Shown here piece after piece: positions 7,804 through 17,613 of a DNA stretch of 64,000 nt (position 1 is its first letter; each line of letters opens with the position of its first letter). This stretch comes from Kaistia defluvii (GTDB taxonomy: Bacteria; Pseudomonadota; Alphaproteobacteria; Rhizobiales; Kaistiaceae): positions 620,001 to 684,000 of the forward strand of contig NZ_JAPKNI010000002.1 of NCBI RefSeq assembly GCF_026343955.1. The letters run 5' to 3'. The notes under the pieces were generated by a model that ran no database searches, was not told where the DNA came from, and worked only from the letters and a program-made list of their open reading frames with translations. Both the position numbers and the translations under genes were made by a program.

Positions 7804-9138
7804 CTATTGGGCGAAGGCCTTCTTCATGTCGGCGACGACATTGGCAATCGCCTCGTCCTGCTCGATCTCGCCGGTCCAGTAGCCGGTGAAGTTCTCGGCC
7901 ATGTTGGTGTAGATGCCCATCGCCTTGGCGCTGGTGGCGCCGTCCATGACGAAGCCATACTTGGCGGCGTGCTCGCCCATCAGCAGCATTTCCGGCCGGT
8001 CGCCGGCGATCTCCGCCATCAGGCCCTCGGCGAGCGGCGGCGAACCGCCTTCCTTGGCGTAGAGCTTCATCGGCTCGGCGGTGGCGAGCCACGAAAGGAA
8101 CGCCTTGGCTTCGTCCAGCTTCGCGGTGTTCTTGTTGATGCCGAGACCGAGGCTGTGGAAGTGGGTCTTCGGGCCTTCCGAGCCGGCGGGCTCGTGGCTG
8201 AGGCCGAGCTTGCCGGCAACCGTCGGATATTTGGTGGCGTCGTTGAACTCCGGCACGGCGGCGTTCCACTGCAGCATGAACGCGACCTGGCCGGCGCCGA
8301 ATACGCTGTTGGCCTCGCCATATTCATAGGTCGAGCTGTCGCCGGGCGTCGCTTCGTTGTCGGTGATGATCTTGTAGATCTCGAGGCCGCGCTTGAAGGC
8401 GGGCGAGTCGACGGTGATATTGCCGTCCTTGTCGCGCCAGTTGCCGCCATTCGAGGCGACCGTGCCCTGCCACAGCATGATGTTGTAGAGCAGGTTCTTC
8501 ATCTGCAGCACGGTGCCGTAGCGGGTCGGGCTGTCGGGATTGATCGACTTGGTGAAGAACAGGGCCGAGGCGATGAAATCGTCCCAGTCCCACTGGTCTG
8601 CCGGCTTCGGCGACAGCTTCTTGCCGAGGATCTTTTCCGAGATCTCCTCGTATTTCGCCTTCCAGGCCGGATCGGTGTTGAGCTGCTCGATCAGGTCCTT
8701 GCGGTAATACAGGAAATGCAGGCTGAGATCGGTCGGGATGCCGTAGGTCTTGCCTTCATATTTCTGGGTCTCGATCGAGTTCTTCGAAACCACCTTGTAG
8801 ACGTCCTCGGTGACCAGGTCGTCGATCGGCGTCATGAACGGCGCGTAGAGGCCGACGTCATAAGTCGCCGTCAGCATGACGTCGAATTCCTTCGAGCCCG
8901 CGGCGACATCGGCCAGCATCTTCTCCTTGAAGCCCTGCTGGCTGAAATAGATCACCGACGCTTTCGAATTGTTCTTGGCGCCCTCGGTGGAGTTGTAGAG
9001 GTCGAGCACCTTACGAAAGGCGGACTCGGCCGGTTCGCCCGGCCAGGCCAGGATGGTGATGTCGGCGAGCGCCGTCGAGGCGGAGAGCGCGGTCGCCAGG
9101 ATGGCGGCACCGGCGGTCAGGAATCTGGTTTTCAACAT
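7804..9138 (-). CDS. Extracellular solute-binding protein, family 1 (sugar type)
   Basis: Periplasmic binding protein of 444 aa for the importer at 6017-7736. The start MLKTRFLTAGAAILATALSA gives a classical signal peptide, cleaved after STALA. The mature protein begins DITILAWPGEP, and GIPTDLSLHFLYYRKDLIEQL near residue 150 is typical of the MalE/UgpB-like family. The first in-frame ATG at 9234 would put 32 polar residues before the signal sequence, so 9138 is used. It is the first gene of the operon (binding protein, two permeases, dehydratase). The candidate IclR site at 9256-9276 lies 118 bp upstream. No ATPase gene is in this operon. Confidence 0.94.
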   Translation of the reverse strand: MLKTRFLTAGAAILATALSASTALADITILAWPGEPAESAFRKVLDLYNSTEGAKNNSKASVIYFSQQGFKEKMLADVAAGSKEFDVMLTATYDVGLYAPFMTPIDDLVTEDVYKVVSKNSIETQKYEGKTYGIPTDLSLHFLYYRKDLIEQLNTDPAWKAKYEEISEKILGKKLSPKPADQWDWDDFIASALFFTKSINPDSPTRYGTVLQMKNLLYNIMLWQGTVASNGGNWRDKDGNITVDSPAFKRGLEIYKIITDNEATPGDSSTYEYGEANSVFGAGQVAFMLQWNAAVPEFNDATKYPTVAGKLGLSHEPAGSEGPKTHFHSLGLGINKNTAKLDEAKAFLSWLATAEPMKLYAKEGGSPPLAEGLMAEIAGDRPEMLLMGEHAAKYGFVMDGATSAKAMGIYTNMAENFTGYWTGEIEQDEAIANVVADMKKAFAQ

Positions 9139-9255
9139 GTCGTTCCCCGTTGCTGTTCTCTGGACTTCGCTGTCCGGTGCCGACCCATTTCCCGATTGCC
9201 GCGCTTCTGCGAGCCGGTCTGCGGGCAGGGCCATCGGCCCGGCGCGGATTCGATT

Positions 9256-9276
9256 TATTCCATATTTATAGAATTG
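9256..9276. promoter_or_regulatory. Candidate IclR operator, site A
   Basis: ATTCCATATTTATAGAAT, within an AT-rich stretch 118 bp before the binding-protein start, matches two other sites near 12212 and 13679 under the consensus ATTCCATAWWTRTRKAAT. IclR-family dimers commonly bind such TTCCA-type dyads. It lies in the 278-bp gap 9139-9416, where no gene is seen. Confidence 0.55.
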
Positions 9277-9416
9277 AATTCATTACAACAGAAGCCTAGC
9301 ATGGTGACCTCCCGGGTCAAGGCCCGTTTGATCGACCGGTCACCGCAGGAATCTCCGCGATGAGGTGTTGCAGCATCCCGACGGCCGGCCCAGCGGCGGC
9401 CCCCCAACGCGCTGCC

Positions 9417-10421
9417 TCACTCGAACCGGGCGAGGTTCATCAGGCAATCGCCCGATTGGCTGTGGGTGTGCAGGCGGCGGGTCAGAACGATGCCGCCTTC
9501 CTGGAAGCGCAGCACCAGCGGCTCTTCCAGCGGCCGCTCCAGGTCGTGCAGCCAGCCGCAGATGTCGCCGGCAGCCACCGTGTCGCCGATATCGACGGCC
9601 GGCTCGAACCAGCCTTCGCGCTCGGCATAGACGAACAGCGACTGGCCGCCGGTCGACAGGATCACCGTCTCGGGGCCGCGGTCCTCCTTCAGATAGAGGA
9701 TCGGCCGGCTGGTAAGCCCGACGGCCTGCAACAGATTGTCGACAGCGCGCTGGGTGACGGCCATGCTGGTCTTGGTCGCGGTGGCGCCGCCGCCGAATTC
9801 GCCGGACAGCGCAATGCAGCCGGCGCGCAAGGCCGCCGCCATCGAGGTCGGCGAGTCCGGGCCGTTGTCGGCGATCATGCCATAGGGCAGGCGCATCGAG
9901 CGCATCAGTTCCAGGCCGCGCTGGTAGCGTTCGCCATCGCCAAGCCGTTCGATCAGACTGCAGATCAGGTGGTCCATGCTGGTGCCGCCGGAGTGGAGGT
10001 CCAGCACCACCTCGTGGCGCGGGAAGATCTCGTGCTCGATGAAATGCGCCATGCGCTGGGTCGGGCCGCCGAACGCATTGCCGGGGAAGGCGCGGTTCAT
10101 GTTGCCGCCATCGAAGGGCGAGCAACGCTTGGCCGCCATCACCGCCGGCGTGTTGGCGGAGGTAAGAATGGTGAGCGAACCGCTTATGTCGGAGGCCTCG
10201 ATCAGGCGGATCGCCTTCAGCAGCGTCAGTTCGCCCTCATACTCGTCGCCATGATTGCCGGCCATCAGCACCAGGCTGGGCCCATCGCCGTTCTTGATCC
10301 GGCAGACCGGCATCTTGATCTGGTAGTAGGGCGAGCGGTCGATCGAATAGGGGAAGCTGAAGAAGCCGACCTGCTTGCCTTCCTGGTCCCAGGATATGTC
10401 GGAAAAGGCGCCCGTATGCAT
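9417..10421 (-). CDS. Succinylglutamate desuccinylase/aspartoacylase family deacylase (DoeB/EutE-like)
   Basis: Zinc carboxypeptidase-fold N-deacylase of 334 aa. The zinc ligands are the His and Glu in GNHGDEYEGE (about residues 55-64) and the His in LDLHSGGTSMDH (about residue 143). NMNRAFPG and the C-terminal barrel with YAEREGWFEPAVDIGDTVAAG are typical of the AstE/AspA group. Close relatives include DoeB/EutE, which removes acetate from N-acetyl-diaminobutyrate in ectoine breakdown. A catalytic Glu is plausible in the LSGEFGGG segment. It reads away from the divergent MBL-fold gene. With the M24 protein at 13860 it suggests hydrolysis of a cyclic or N-acylated amino compound. The substrate is inferred only from family. 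Confidence 0.88.
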   Translation of the reverse strand: MHTGAFSDISWDQEGKQVGFFSFPYSIDRSPYYQIKMPVCRIKNGDGPSLVLMAGNHGDEYEGELTLLKAIRLIEASDISGSLTILTSANTPAVMAAKRCSPFDGGNMNRAFPGNAFGGPTQRMAHFIEHEIFPRHEVVLDLHSGGTSMDHLICSLIERLGDGERYQRGLELMRSMRLPYGMIADNGPDSPTSMAAALRAGCIALSGEFGGGATATKTSMAVTQRAVDNLLQAVGLTSRPILYLKEDRGPETVILSTGGQSLFVYAEREGWFEPAVDIGDTVAAGDICGWLHDLERPLEEPLVLRFQEGGIVLTRRLHTHSQSGDCLMNLARFE

Positions 10422-10565
10422 TCTCTAGATCCTTCGTGATTCACGATTCTCCAGCGCCCGGGCCGTCGCCCGTTCCGCTGGGATTTCCAAGCTTTCATTG
10501 CATTCTTCAGCCTGCGACGGCATCGGCCGCCGCATCCTCAAAACCGAGCGGGAGTCGAGACGGAC

Positions 10566-11306
10566 GTGCGTATCGAAGAGGGTCTTCATCTGGTGATGAG
10601 CGGCGGCGGCGGGTTCGACCTGACCGATGCTTTTGACTGCAACGTATTCCTCGTCGCGGCCGATGGCGGCTGGCTGATGTTCGACGCCGGGGCAGGACGC
10701 GATCCGCAAGGCGTGTTCGACGTGCTGGCCGAAGACGGCATCGACCCGTCGAGCGTCCGCCATCTGCTGCTGACGCATGGCCATGCCGACCACTCCGGCG
10801 GCGCGGCGGCGCTGCGGGAGAGGCTCGGACTTACCGTTCATGCCGGCGCGGCGACGGCGGCGATGGTTTCCCAGGGCGATGAGGAGGGCATCAGCCTCGG
10901 CAAGGCGAAGCGTGGCGGCGTCTACCCGCCCGACTATGTCTATCACGCCTGTCCGGTCGACAGCGTCTGGCAGCCGGACGAGGTGCGGCGCTTCGGCGAC
11001 GTCGCCGTGCAGATGATCCTGACGCCGGGCCATAGCCATGACCATGTGAGCTATCTCGTCACGACGCCGCGACGAAAAATGCTGGTGGCGGGCGACGCGC
11101 TGTTTCATGGCGGCAAGGTCGCGATCCAGGACATCCGGGACTGCGATGTCGGCGCGATCTGCGAGACCGTCCGCAAGCTCGCGACGATCGAGTTCGACAC
11201 CTTGCTGCCGGGACATCACGCCTTCACGCTGAAGCATGCGCGCCGCCACGCCGACCTGGCCCTTCAATGTGTGGACCGTATGCAAATCCCGCCCTCCATC
11301 ATCTGA
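10566..11306 (+). CDS. MBL-fold metallo-hydrolase
   Basis: Metallo-beta-lactamase-fold hydrolase of 246 aa. The binuclear zinc motif LLLTHGHADHSGG (about residues 70-82) is complete, the next ligand lies in LTPGHSHDHVSY, the bridging Asp in VAGDALFHGG, and the last His in LLPGHHAF. GTG at 10566 is used, with GGGAG 11 bases upstream. Members include glyoxalase II-like thioesterases, lactonases and others, so the reaction is open; a lactone or thioester hydrolysis step would fit a catabolic cluster. It is divergent from the deacylase with a 144-bp gap. Confidence 0.9.
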   Translation: MRIEEGLHLVMSGGGGFDLTDAFDCNVFLVAADGGWLMFDAGAGRDPQGVFDVLAEDGIDPSSVRHLLLTHGHADHSGGAAALRERLGLTVHAGAATAAMVSQGDEEGISLGKAKRGGVYPPDYVYHACPVDSVWQPDEVRRFGDVAVQMILTPGHSHDHVSYLVTTPRRKMLVAGDALFHGGKVAIQDIRDCDVGAICETVRKLATIEFDTLLPGHHAFTLKHARRHADLALQCVDRMQIPPSII

Positions 11307-11338
11307 TGCCCCGCCTGTCGAGATACGCTGTGGCCTGG

Positions 11339-12238
<900 letters not shown>

Positions 12239-12317
12239 CGGGTCACGATTTACGTCGATCCCGCAGCCACCTCGACAGGAAGGGCTCCGATGCGCGGAGC
12301 GGAAAACGGATCATCGA

Positions 12318-12821
12318 ATGCGCCACAATCTGACTGCCGCCCCCGCAGCCGAGGGCGGCTCGCCCTATGACCGCCTGCGCGCGCTCGGCATTGAATTGCC
12401 GCGCGTGCCGCCGCCGGTGGCGAATTTCGTGACTCATGTCCGCGAGGGAAACCTGCTGTTCCTCTCGGGGCAGGGGCCGATGCAGGGCGACGGCTTCGAG
12501 CATCACGGCCGCGTCGGCGACGACGTGACGGTCGAGCAGGCCTATGCGCATGCCCGCATCACCGGCCTCAACCTGCTGGCCGTGATGCAGGAAGCGCTGG
12601 GTTCGCTGGACAAGGTCCGGCGTGTCGTCAAGCTGCTCGGCATGGTCAATGCGGTGCCGCATTTCACCCAGCATCCGCAGGTGATCAACGGCTGTTCGGA
12701 CCTGTTTCTCGATGTGTTCGGCGAGGCCAGGGGCCGGCATGCCCGCTCCGCCGTCGGCATGGGCTCGTTGCCAAACCAGATCACCGTCGAAATCGAGGCG
12801 GTCGTCGCCGTCGAGGATTAG
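12318..12821 (+). CDS. RidA-family reactive intermediate deaminase
   Basis: RidA/YjgF/UK114 family protein of 167 aa, expected to be a trimer that hydrolyses reactive enamines and imines to ketones and ammonia. The catalytic-type Arg is in RHARSAVGMGSLPN, and the late acidic residue in TVEIEAVVAV is conserved. LFLSGQGPMQGDG is the usual early strand, and the 140-155 aa core is normal for the longer subfamily. The start at 12318 begins just before the conserved domain. It fits as a clean-up partner for the PLP dehydratase at 5039. It is divergent from the SDR across the site B operator region. Confidence 0.9.
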   Translation: MRHNLTAAPAAEGGSPYDRLRALGIELPRVPPPVANFVTHVREGNLLFLSGQGPMQGDGFEHHGRVGDDVTVEQAYAHARITGLNLLAVMQEALGSLDKVRRVVKLLGMVNAVPHFTQHPQVINGCSDLFLDVFGEARGRHARSAVGMGSLPNQITVEIEAVVAVED

Positions 12822-12834
12822 GCGCCGTGGGAGC

Positions 12835-13662
12835 CTAGCGCTCGCGCCATCCGAGTTTGCGCTCGATCGATTCCGAGGCGTCGCGGACGGCCTTGCCGTA
12901 AAGCTCGGGATTGGCCACCACCTTGTGCTCCGGCAGCACGATGGAAATTGTCGCGACGCATGCGCCGGACTCGTCGCAGATCGGCGAGGCGACGCAGGAG
13001 ACGAGGAAATCCGTCTCGCTGATCTGGATCGACAGCCTCTTTTCAAACGCCTCGCCGGCCAACTCGGAGAGAGCGGCGGCGTCGGTCTTGGCCTTCTCGG
13101 TCGGCGACGCCTTGGCGCTGCGGCTGAAAATGGCGACCCGCTCGGCATCCGGCAGATGGCCGATCAACAGCCTTCCAGACGCTGTCCAGTTCAGCGGCAC
13201 GCGGGTGCCGACTTCCGACATGACGCGAAAATGGCCGGGGCCATCGGCCATGGCGAGCACCACCATGTGGTCGCCGTCGCGGCCGCAGATCTGCACGGTC
13301 TCGCCGATCTGGCGGCCAAGCTCATGCATGACGTGGCTGGCCTCGCCGAGGAAATCCAGCGACCGGGCATAGACGAGGCCATAATGGTAGAGGCGCGGCC
13401 CGAGCCAGACGAGGCCGTCGCCCCGACGGGACAGCAGCTCGCGTTCCACCAGTTCATCGATGATGACATAGATGGTCGAGAGCGGCGCCCCCACCGCCTT
13501 GGCGATCGCATAGCTGCCGGCCGGTTCGCCGGTCTGGTAGAGGTGGTCGAGGATCTGCAGCGCGCGGTCCATGCCGCTGACGCGCGAGCGGCGCGGCGCC
13601 TTGGCGTCGTTCGCTTCCGGTTCGGCGAGAGGGCGTTGCACGGACTTCATGGCGGAGGACAT
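12835..13662 (-). CDS. IclR-family transcriptional regulator
   Basis: Regulator of 275 aa. The N-terminal winged helix, GMDRALQILDHLYQTGEPAG through PLSTIYVIIDELVERELL, spans about residues 30-95. The C-terminal GAF-like effector domain includes GRQIGETVQICGRDGDHMVV and a late EAFEKRLSIQISETDFLVSC. The start at 13662 follows a GAGAGA ribosome-binding stretch; 13650 is an alternative. The candidate site C begins 17 bp upstream, in keeping with autoregulation, and the same motif lies before the importer operon and between SDR and RidA. The divergent M24 gene begins 198 bp away. Confidence 0.93.
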   Translation of the reverse strand: MSSAMKSVQRPLAEPEANDAKAPRRSRVSGMDRALQILDHLYQTGEPAGSYAIAKAVGAPLSTIYVIIDELVERELLSRRGDGLVWLGPRLYHYGLVYARSLDFLGEASHVMHELGRQIGETVQICGRDGDHMVVLAMADGPGHFRVMSEVGTRVPLNWTASGRLLIGHLPDAERVAIFSRSAKASPTEKAKTDAAALSELAGEAFEKRLSIQISETDFLVSCVASPICDESGACVATISIVLPEHKVVANPELYGKAVRDASESIERKLGWRER

Positions 13663-13678
13663 TCTCTCTGCATGCGAT

Positions 13679-13699
13679 CTATTACATATATATGGAATA
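13679..13699. promoter_or_regulatory. Candidate IclR operator, site C
   Basis: On the minus strand the core reads ATTCCATATATATGTAAT, the same pattern as site A (9256) and site B (12212). It sits 17 bp upstream of the IclR start, between that gene and the divergent M24 gene, where an autorepressor would be expected to bind. Confidence 0.58.
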
Positions 13700-13859
13700 G
13701 TGTTGCTCAACGTCGCCGTCAATCGGATCCGGCGGCGTAAAGCCTGCAAGGCCTTGCGATCGACCCTCCCGCGACGCAAGTTCGGCCTCGCGGCTTGTCA
13801 GAGTCGCCCGGACCGAAGACGGTAGCCGAGCCTCGGCTGTTCCAAGGAAAGATAGAGAC

Positions 13860-15119
13860 ATGTCCGATCTGGATCGCGCGCGCGCCCAGCGTCTGTTGCA
13901 GGAGCGCGGGCTGGACGCGCTGGTGTTGACCCAGCCGGAGAGCTTCACCTACGTAACCGGCTTGCCCGGCGGGGTGCCGGCCATGTGGCGCCGGGCCGGT
14001 GGTGCCACGGCGCTGGTGCCCTCGGATGCAGGCGCCCGGCTTGGCGCGGTTGTCGGCGACCTGAATGCCGATGCGCTGGCGCGCCGCGCCCCGGACATCG
14101 ACATCCGCACCCATCCGCTGTGGATCGACCTCGTCGATATCGAAGGTCTCGGCCCCGATGCCCCGGCCGATACGGCGTCGCGCGTGACCGAAGCCTATCG
14201 TCGCGACAATGGCGGCCAGGATGTCTTTTTGCCTCGTCCGACGACCTTCTCTGCTGCCGGCGCGTTTGCGGTGCTGGGCGATCTGCTGCGCGAGCGCGGA
14301 CTGGCCCGAGCAAGGATCGGCATCGATCTGGAATTCATGCCCGCCGCCGATTTTGCCACGCTGCAGCGGGTCCTGCCCGACATCGAATGGGTCGACGCTT
14401 CCGAGGTCGTGCGCCGGCTTCGGGCGATCAAGTCGGCCCGCGAGATCGACTGCATCCGCCGCGCCTGCTCCCTCGCCGATGCAGGCTTCCATGCGTTGAC
14501 GGCGGGGATCGAGCCCGGCCAGACACCAAAGGACATGACGCGTCTCTGGCGCGATGGCGTCGTGGCCGCCGCTGCTGCGTGCGGCGAGACGGGTCTGACC
14601 GGCATGTGGGACTATATGTCGGTCGGTTCCGATCCCTGGAGCGGCGGCGGCTCGGTGGTTCCGGGCGCGATCCTCAAGGCCGATGTCGGCTGCATCGTCG
14701 AAGGCTACAATTCCGATACCGCGCGCAGCTACGTCTTCGGCGAGCCTGACCGGACTGCGCGGGATGTTCATGCGGCTTTGGAAAGCGCCTTCGAGGCAGG
14801 ATTGACGGCGATCCGGCCGGGTATCGCCATGCGGGACGTGTTCGAAGTCACGGTTGGCGCCATGCGCGCCGCTGGCTATTCTGGCTACCGGCGCGGTCAC
14901 TATGGCCATTCGATCGGCGCCAGCGTCGGCTCGGAGGAATGGCCCTTCTTCGCCGCCGACAGCGACGTCATCCTCGAGCCCGGAATGGCGCTCGCCTTTG
15001 AGACGCCGTTCTACGGCAAGGGCATCGGCGCGCTGACGATCGAGGACAGCCTGATCGTCACCGAAACCGGTATCGAGGTCCTGAACAACCTGCCGCGGGA
15101 ACTCGTCCGTCTCGGATAG
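13860..15119 (+). CDS. M24-family metallopeptidase-like enzyme (Xaa-Pro dipeptidase / DoeA-like)
   Basis: Pita-bread-fold M24 enzyme of 419 aa. The creatinase-type N-terminal domain (about residues 1-165) is followed by the catalytic domain. All five metal ligands can be placed: Asp in KADVGCIVEG and Asp in YNSDTARSY (about 275-286), His in HYGHSIGASVG (about 348), Glu in LAFETPFYG and Glu in LTIEDSLIV. M24 members include Xaa-Pro dipeptidases, creatinase and ectoine hydrolase DoeA/EutD. Given a DoeB-like deacylase and a EutB-like dehydratase nearby, it may hydrolyse a cyclic amidine or amide. A plain dipeptidase is also possible. AAGGAAAG lies upstream of the ATG. Confidence 0.88.
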   Translation: MSDLDRARAQRLLQERGLDALVLTQPESFTYVTGLPGGVPAMWRRAGGATALVPSDAGARLGAVVGDLNADALARRAPDIDIRTHPLWIDLVDIEGLGPDAPADTASRVTEAYRRDNGGQDVFLPRPTTFSAAGAFAVLGDLLRERGLARARIGIDLEFMPAADFATLQRVLPDIEWVDASEVVRRLRAIKSAREIDCIRRACSLADAGFHALTAGIEPGQTPKDMTRLWRDGVVAAAAACGETGLTGMWDYMSVGSDPWSGGGSVVPGAILKADVGCIVEGYNSDTARSYVFGEPDRTARDVHAALESAFEAGLTAIRPGIAMRDVFEVTVGAMRAAGYSGYRRGHYGHSIGASVGSEEWPFFAADSDVILEPGMALAFETPFYGKGIGALTIEDSLIVTETGIEVLNNLPRELVRLG

Positions 15120-15124
15120 ACGGG

Positions 15125-15697
15125 TCAGGCGTCGCGCGGCAGCACCGAGGTGACGCGGGCGATGAAGATGTGGAAGGCTTCCATGTAGTCGCGCAGGAAC
15201 GTCTCGGTCGATGGTTCCGAGACTTCGCCCCTATCGTCGATCAGGCCCGGCTTGAACTGGATATAGGCCTCCGGTGCGTTCATCTGCGGCGCGTTGCAGA
15301 AGGAAAGCACGCTGCGAAGGCTCTGCTGGGCGACCGCCGTGCCGATCGCGCCGGGCGACGTGCCGATCACGGCGGATGGCTTGCGGGCGAAGGAGTTGGT
15401 GCCATAGGGGCGGCTCGCCCAGTCGATGGCGTTCTTCAGCCCGCCGGGGATCGAGCGGTTATATTCCGGCGTGACGAACAGCAGGGCATCGGCCTCGGCG
15501 ATTGCGGCCTTGAATGCCTTGGCGACCGGCGGATAGTCGGCGTCATAGTCGTAGCTGTAGAGTGGCAGGTCCTTGAACGGGATCTCGCTGAACTGGAGGT
15601 TCGGCGGCGACAGCTTGATCAGCGCCGTCGAGAGCTTGCGGTTGATCGAGCCCTTGGCGAGGCTGCCGATGAAATAGCCGACCTTGTAGGTTTTCAT
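15125..15697 (-). CDS. NADPH-dependent FMN reductase family protein
   Basis: Flavodoxin-like FMN reductase of 190 aa. The phosphate-binding loop GSLAKGSINRKLS at residues 11-23 and the isoalloxazine loop FVTPEYNRSIPGGLKNAIDW at about 75-95 are diagnostic. The family (SsuE/ArsH/ChrR-like) transfers electrons from NAD(P)H through FMN to quinones, azo compounds or partner monooxygenases. Its stop is 5 bp from that of the M24 gene (convergent). The partner is unknown and the gene appears monocistronic. Confidence 0.92.
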   Translation of the reverse strand: MKTYKVGYFIGSLAKGSINRKLSTALIKLSPPNLQFSEIPFKDLPLYSYDYDADYPPVAKAFKAAIAEADALLFVTPEYNRSIPGGLKNAIDWASRPYGTNSFARKPSAVIGTSPGAIGTAVAQQSLRSVLSFCNAPQMNAPEAYIQFKPGLIDDRGEVSEPSTETFLRDYMEAFHIFIARVTSVLPRDA

Positions 15698-15797
15698 GAT
15701 CCATCCCGATGGAGAGCGGCGCGAGGGTTCAGCCAGAAAGCATCTGGCTCCCTGTTGCTAAAGAGCGCGCGCGGCTCTCGTTTCAAGACGGGACAGG

Positions 15798-16427
15798 TCA
15801 GCCCCGGGCGGCGCGGATGGCGGAAAGCGAGTCGGCCATCCGGTCCCTGACGCTTTCGGTCGAGCCTTCGGCATACATCCACGAGCCGCCAACCGAGGTG
15901 ATGTTGCGCAGCTTGCCGTAGCCGGCCAGGTGAGAGAGCTGGATCTTGCCACTCGGCATGAAGGTGGCGGTGGTGAAGATATTGGCGAAATCGGCCAGGA
16001 CCAACGTGCCGCCGGCCGGCTCGGACGGGTAGAATTTCAGGAGATCAAAGCCGGCCGCCTGCGCAGCCATGACCTCGCTCGCCGTCTGAACGCCGGGCAC
16101 CAGCGTGATCGGCCCTTTCTTCGCGTGGGCGCAGACGGAAGGCAGGAAGCCGGGGCTGATGCCGAACTGGGCGCCCGCCGCGACGGCGGCGTCATAGTGC
16201 TCATCGGTCAGGATCGTGCCGGCGCCGATCAGCAGGTCCGGGAAATCGCGGCGGCAGGCCGCGATCGACGCCAGCGCCGCCTCGCTGCGCATGACGATCT
16301 CGATCGCCTCCGCGCCGCCCGCGGCGAGTTCCGCCACCAGCGACAGCACGAAGTCGACGGAGCGCGGCTGCACGATCGGCAGGATCGCCGCCTGGCGGAG
16401 GCGGGGTTCGAGAAGGTCGGGTGTCAT
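15798..16427 (-). CDS. 2-dehydro-3-deoxy-6-phosphogalactonate / KDPG-type aldolase
   Basis: Class I aldolase of the KDPG/KDPGal family (209 aa) that cleaves a 2-keto-3-deoxy-6-phospho sugar acid to pyruvate and glyceraldehyde-3-phosphate. The catalytic Glu is in AIEIVMRSE (about residue 43). GAGTILT and FGISPGF form the phosphate site. The Schiff-base Lys is in LLKFYPSEPAGG (about residue 130). It overlaps the kinase stop by an ATGA junction. The kinase-aldolase pair is the core of a De Ley-Doudoroff-type pathway. Which epimer is used cannot be told. Confidence 0.9.
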   Translation of the reverse strand: MTPDLLEPRLRQAAILPIVQPRSVDFVLSLVAELAAGGAEAIEIVMRSEAALASIAACRRDFPDLLIGAGTILTDEHYDAAVAAGAQFGISPGFLPSVCAHAKKGPITLVPGVQTASEVMAAQAAGFDLLKFYPSEPAGGTLVLADFANIFTTATFMPSGKIQLSHLAGYGKLRNITSVGGSWMYAEGSTESVRDRMADSLSAIRAARG

Positions 16428-17344
16428 CCGGCTAGCTGTCCTTCCAGCATGGCGAGGGTTTCGGCCCGGTTGGGCGCGCCGAGGCGACCGCCGAACGTCA
16501 GGCATTTCAAGGCTGCGGCAGCGCTGGCGAAGCGGATGATGCGCTCCATGTCCCAGCCTTCGGCGAGGCCGACGGCAAAGCTGCCATGGAAGACATCGCC
16601 GGCGGCCAGCGTATCGACCGGGGTGATCTTCGGCGCGGGGGTATGGCAGACGCGACCGCTCTCGGAGTCGAGCCAGAACGTGCCGTCGCCACCCGCCGTC
16701 ACCGCGACGAAGACGCCCGTGGGGGTGTGCAGCGCCTGCACGGCCTCTGGCGCTGAAATCTCGTCGCCGCAGAGGATCGCGGCGGCCGGCTGGGAGGCGA
16801 CGATGTGGCTGGCGAAAGGCAGCAGGCCCTCGATCACCGAACGAGCCGCGACATCGGCGTCGAGAATGGCCGGAATGCCCGCCGCCTGGGCTGCCTGCAA
16901 CGCCATCGCAGCCGCCGCAGGCCAGCGGACATCCGCCAGCACGGCGTCGAATTGGCTGATATCGAAGGGCAGCGCGTCCGGTGCGGTGGTGGCGCGCGGA
17001 TCGTAGAACGGCACAATCATGCGTTCGCCGCGCGCGTCGACGAGGATGGTGGCGATGGCCGAGCGCGCGCCGGCGACCCGCCGGATGCCGGAACAATCGA
17101 TGCCCTCGGCCGATAGTTCGGCGATCAGTTCCTGGCCGAGCCAGTCGTCGCCCACGCTGGCCCAGAGCGCGACGTCGGCACCCTGGCGTTTCGCGGCGGT
17201 GGCGGCGCTGGACGCCATGCCGGCGGCATTCTGCACGGCCTCGATCGGGATGAACTTGCCCGGCCCGCGCGGCAGCTCGTCCAGCCGATAGATCGTGTCC
17301 TGCGTCAGCGCGCCGACGGAGAGAATGCGGGGAACGGATGCCAT
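16424..17344 (-). CDS. PfkB-family sugar kinase (2-keto-3-deoxy sugar acid kinase-like)
   Basis: Ribokinase-fold kinase of 306 aa. The C-terminal PfkB motif DTLAAGDVFHGSFAVGLAEG (about residues 242-261) contains the catalytic base Asp in AAGD and the anion hole. The N-terminal glycine-rich substrate motif is weak (FIPIEAVQNAAGMASSAATA). Its stop overlaps the start of the downstream aldolase by 4 bases, so it probably phosphorylates the sugar acid that the aldolase then splits (KDG or KDGal kinase role). Other PfkB substrates are possible. No regulator is adjacent. Confidence 0.9.
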   Translation of the reverse strand: MASVPRILSVGALTQDTIYRLDELPRGPGKFIPIEAVQNAAGMASSAATAAKRQGADVALWASVGDDWLGQELIAELSAEGIDCSGIRRVAGARSAIATILVDARGERMIVPFYDPRATTAPDALPFDISQFDAVLADVRWPAAAAMALQAAQAAGIPAILDADVAARSVIEGLLPFASHIVASQPAAAILCGDEISAPEAVQALHTPTGVFVAVTAGGDGTFWLDSESGRVCHTPAPKITPVDTLAAGDVFHGSFAVGLAEGWDMERIIRFASAAAALKCLTFGGRLGAPNRAETLAMLEGQLAG

Positions 17345-17613
17345 CGATGAACTCGCGACCGGGATCGGGCCGGAACGCTAGCAGAGAATGGGCGCGCCCG
17401 GCATGGTGGCGGCCCGTCCGTCTTGCGACAGCGCACGGCTTTCTGGAGCCTTTCCCCCGCTGGGCGCGAAGGCGACAGGGCGGGGCTCAGGTCATATGCT
17501 GGAATTATGGGCAGCCCGCAGCGACTGAGTCGCGCCGATGCCCGCACACGGCCTGAACGGCCGAATGACGATCCGCCGCCCTGACCGGATGGCGGAAAAG
17601 GCCACGGGGACCC

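Noticed and set aside
7807-9363. 518-codon plus-strand frame opposite the binding-protein gene
   Set aside because: No motif, no ribosome-binding site, and the opposite strand encodes a clear secreted binding protein.
10435-10445. CGTGATTCACG palindrome between the deacylase and MBL-fold genes
   Set aside because: Too short, with only a single copy, and it does not match the IclR-site consensus found three times in the island.
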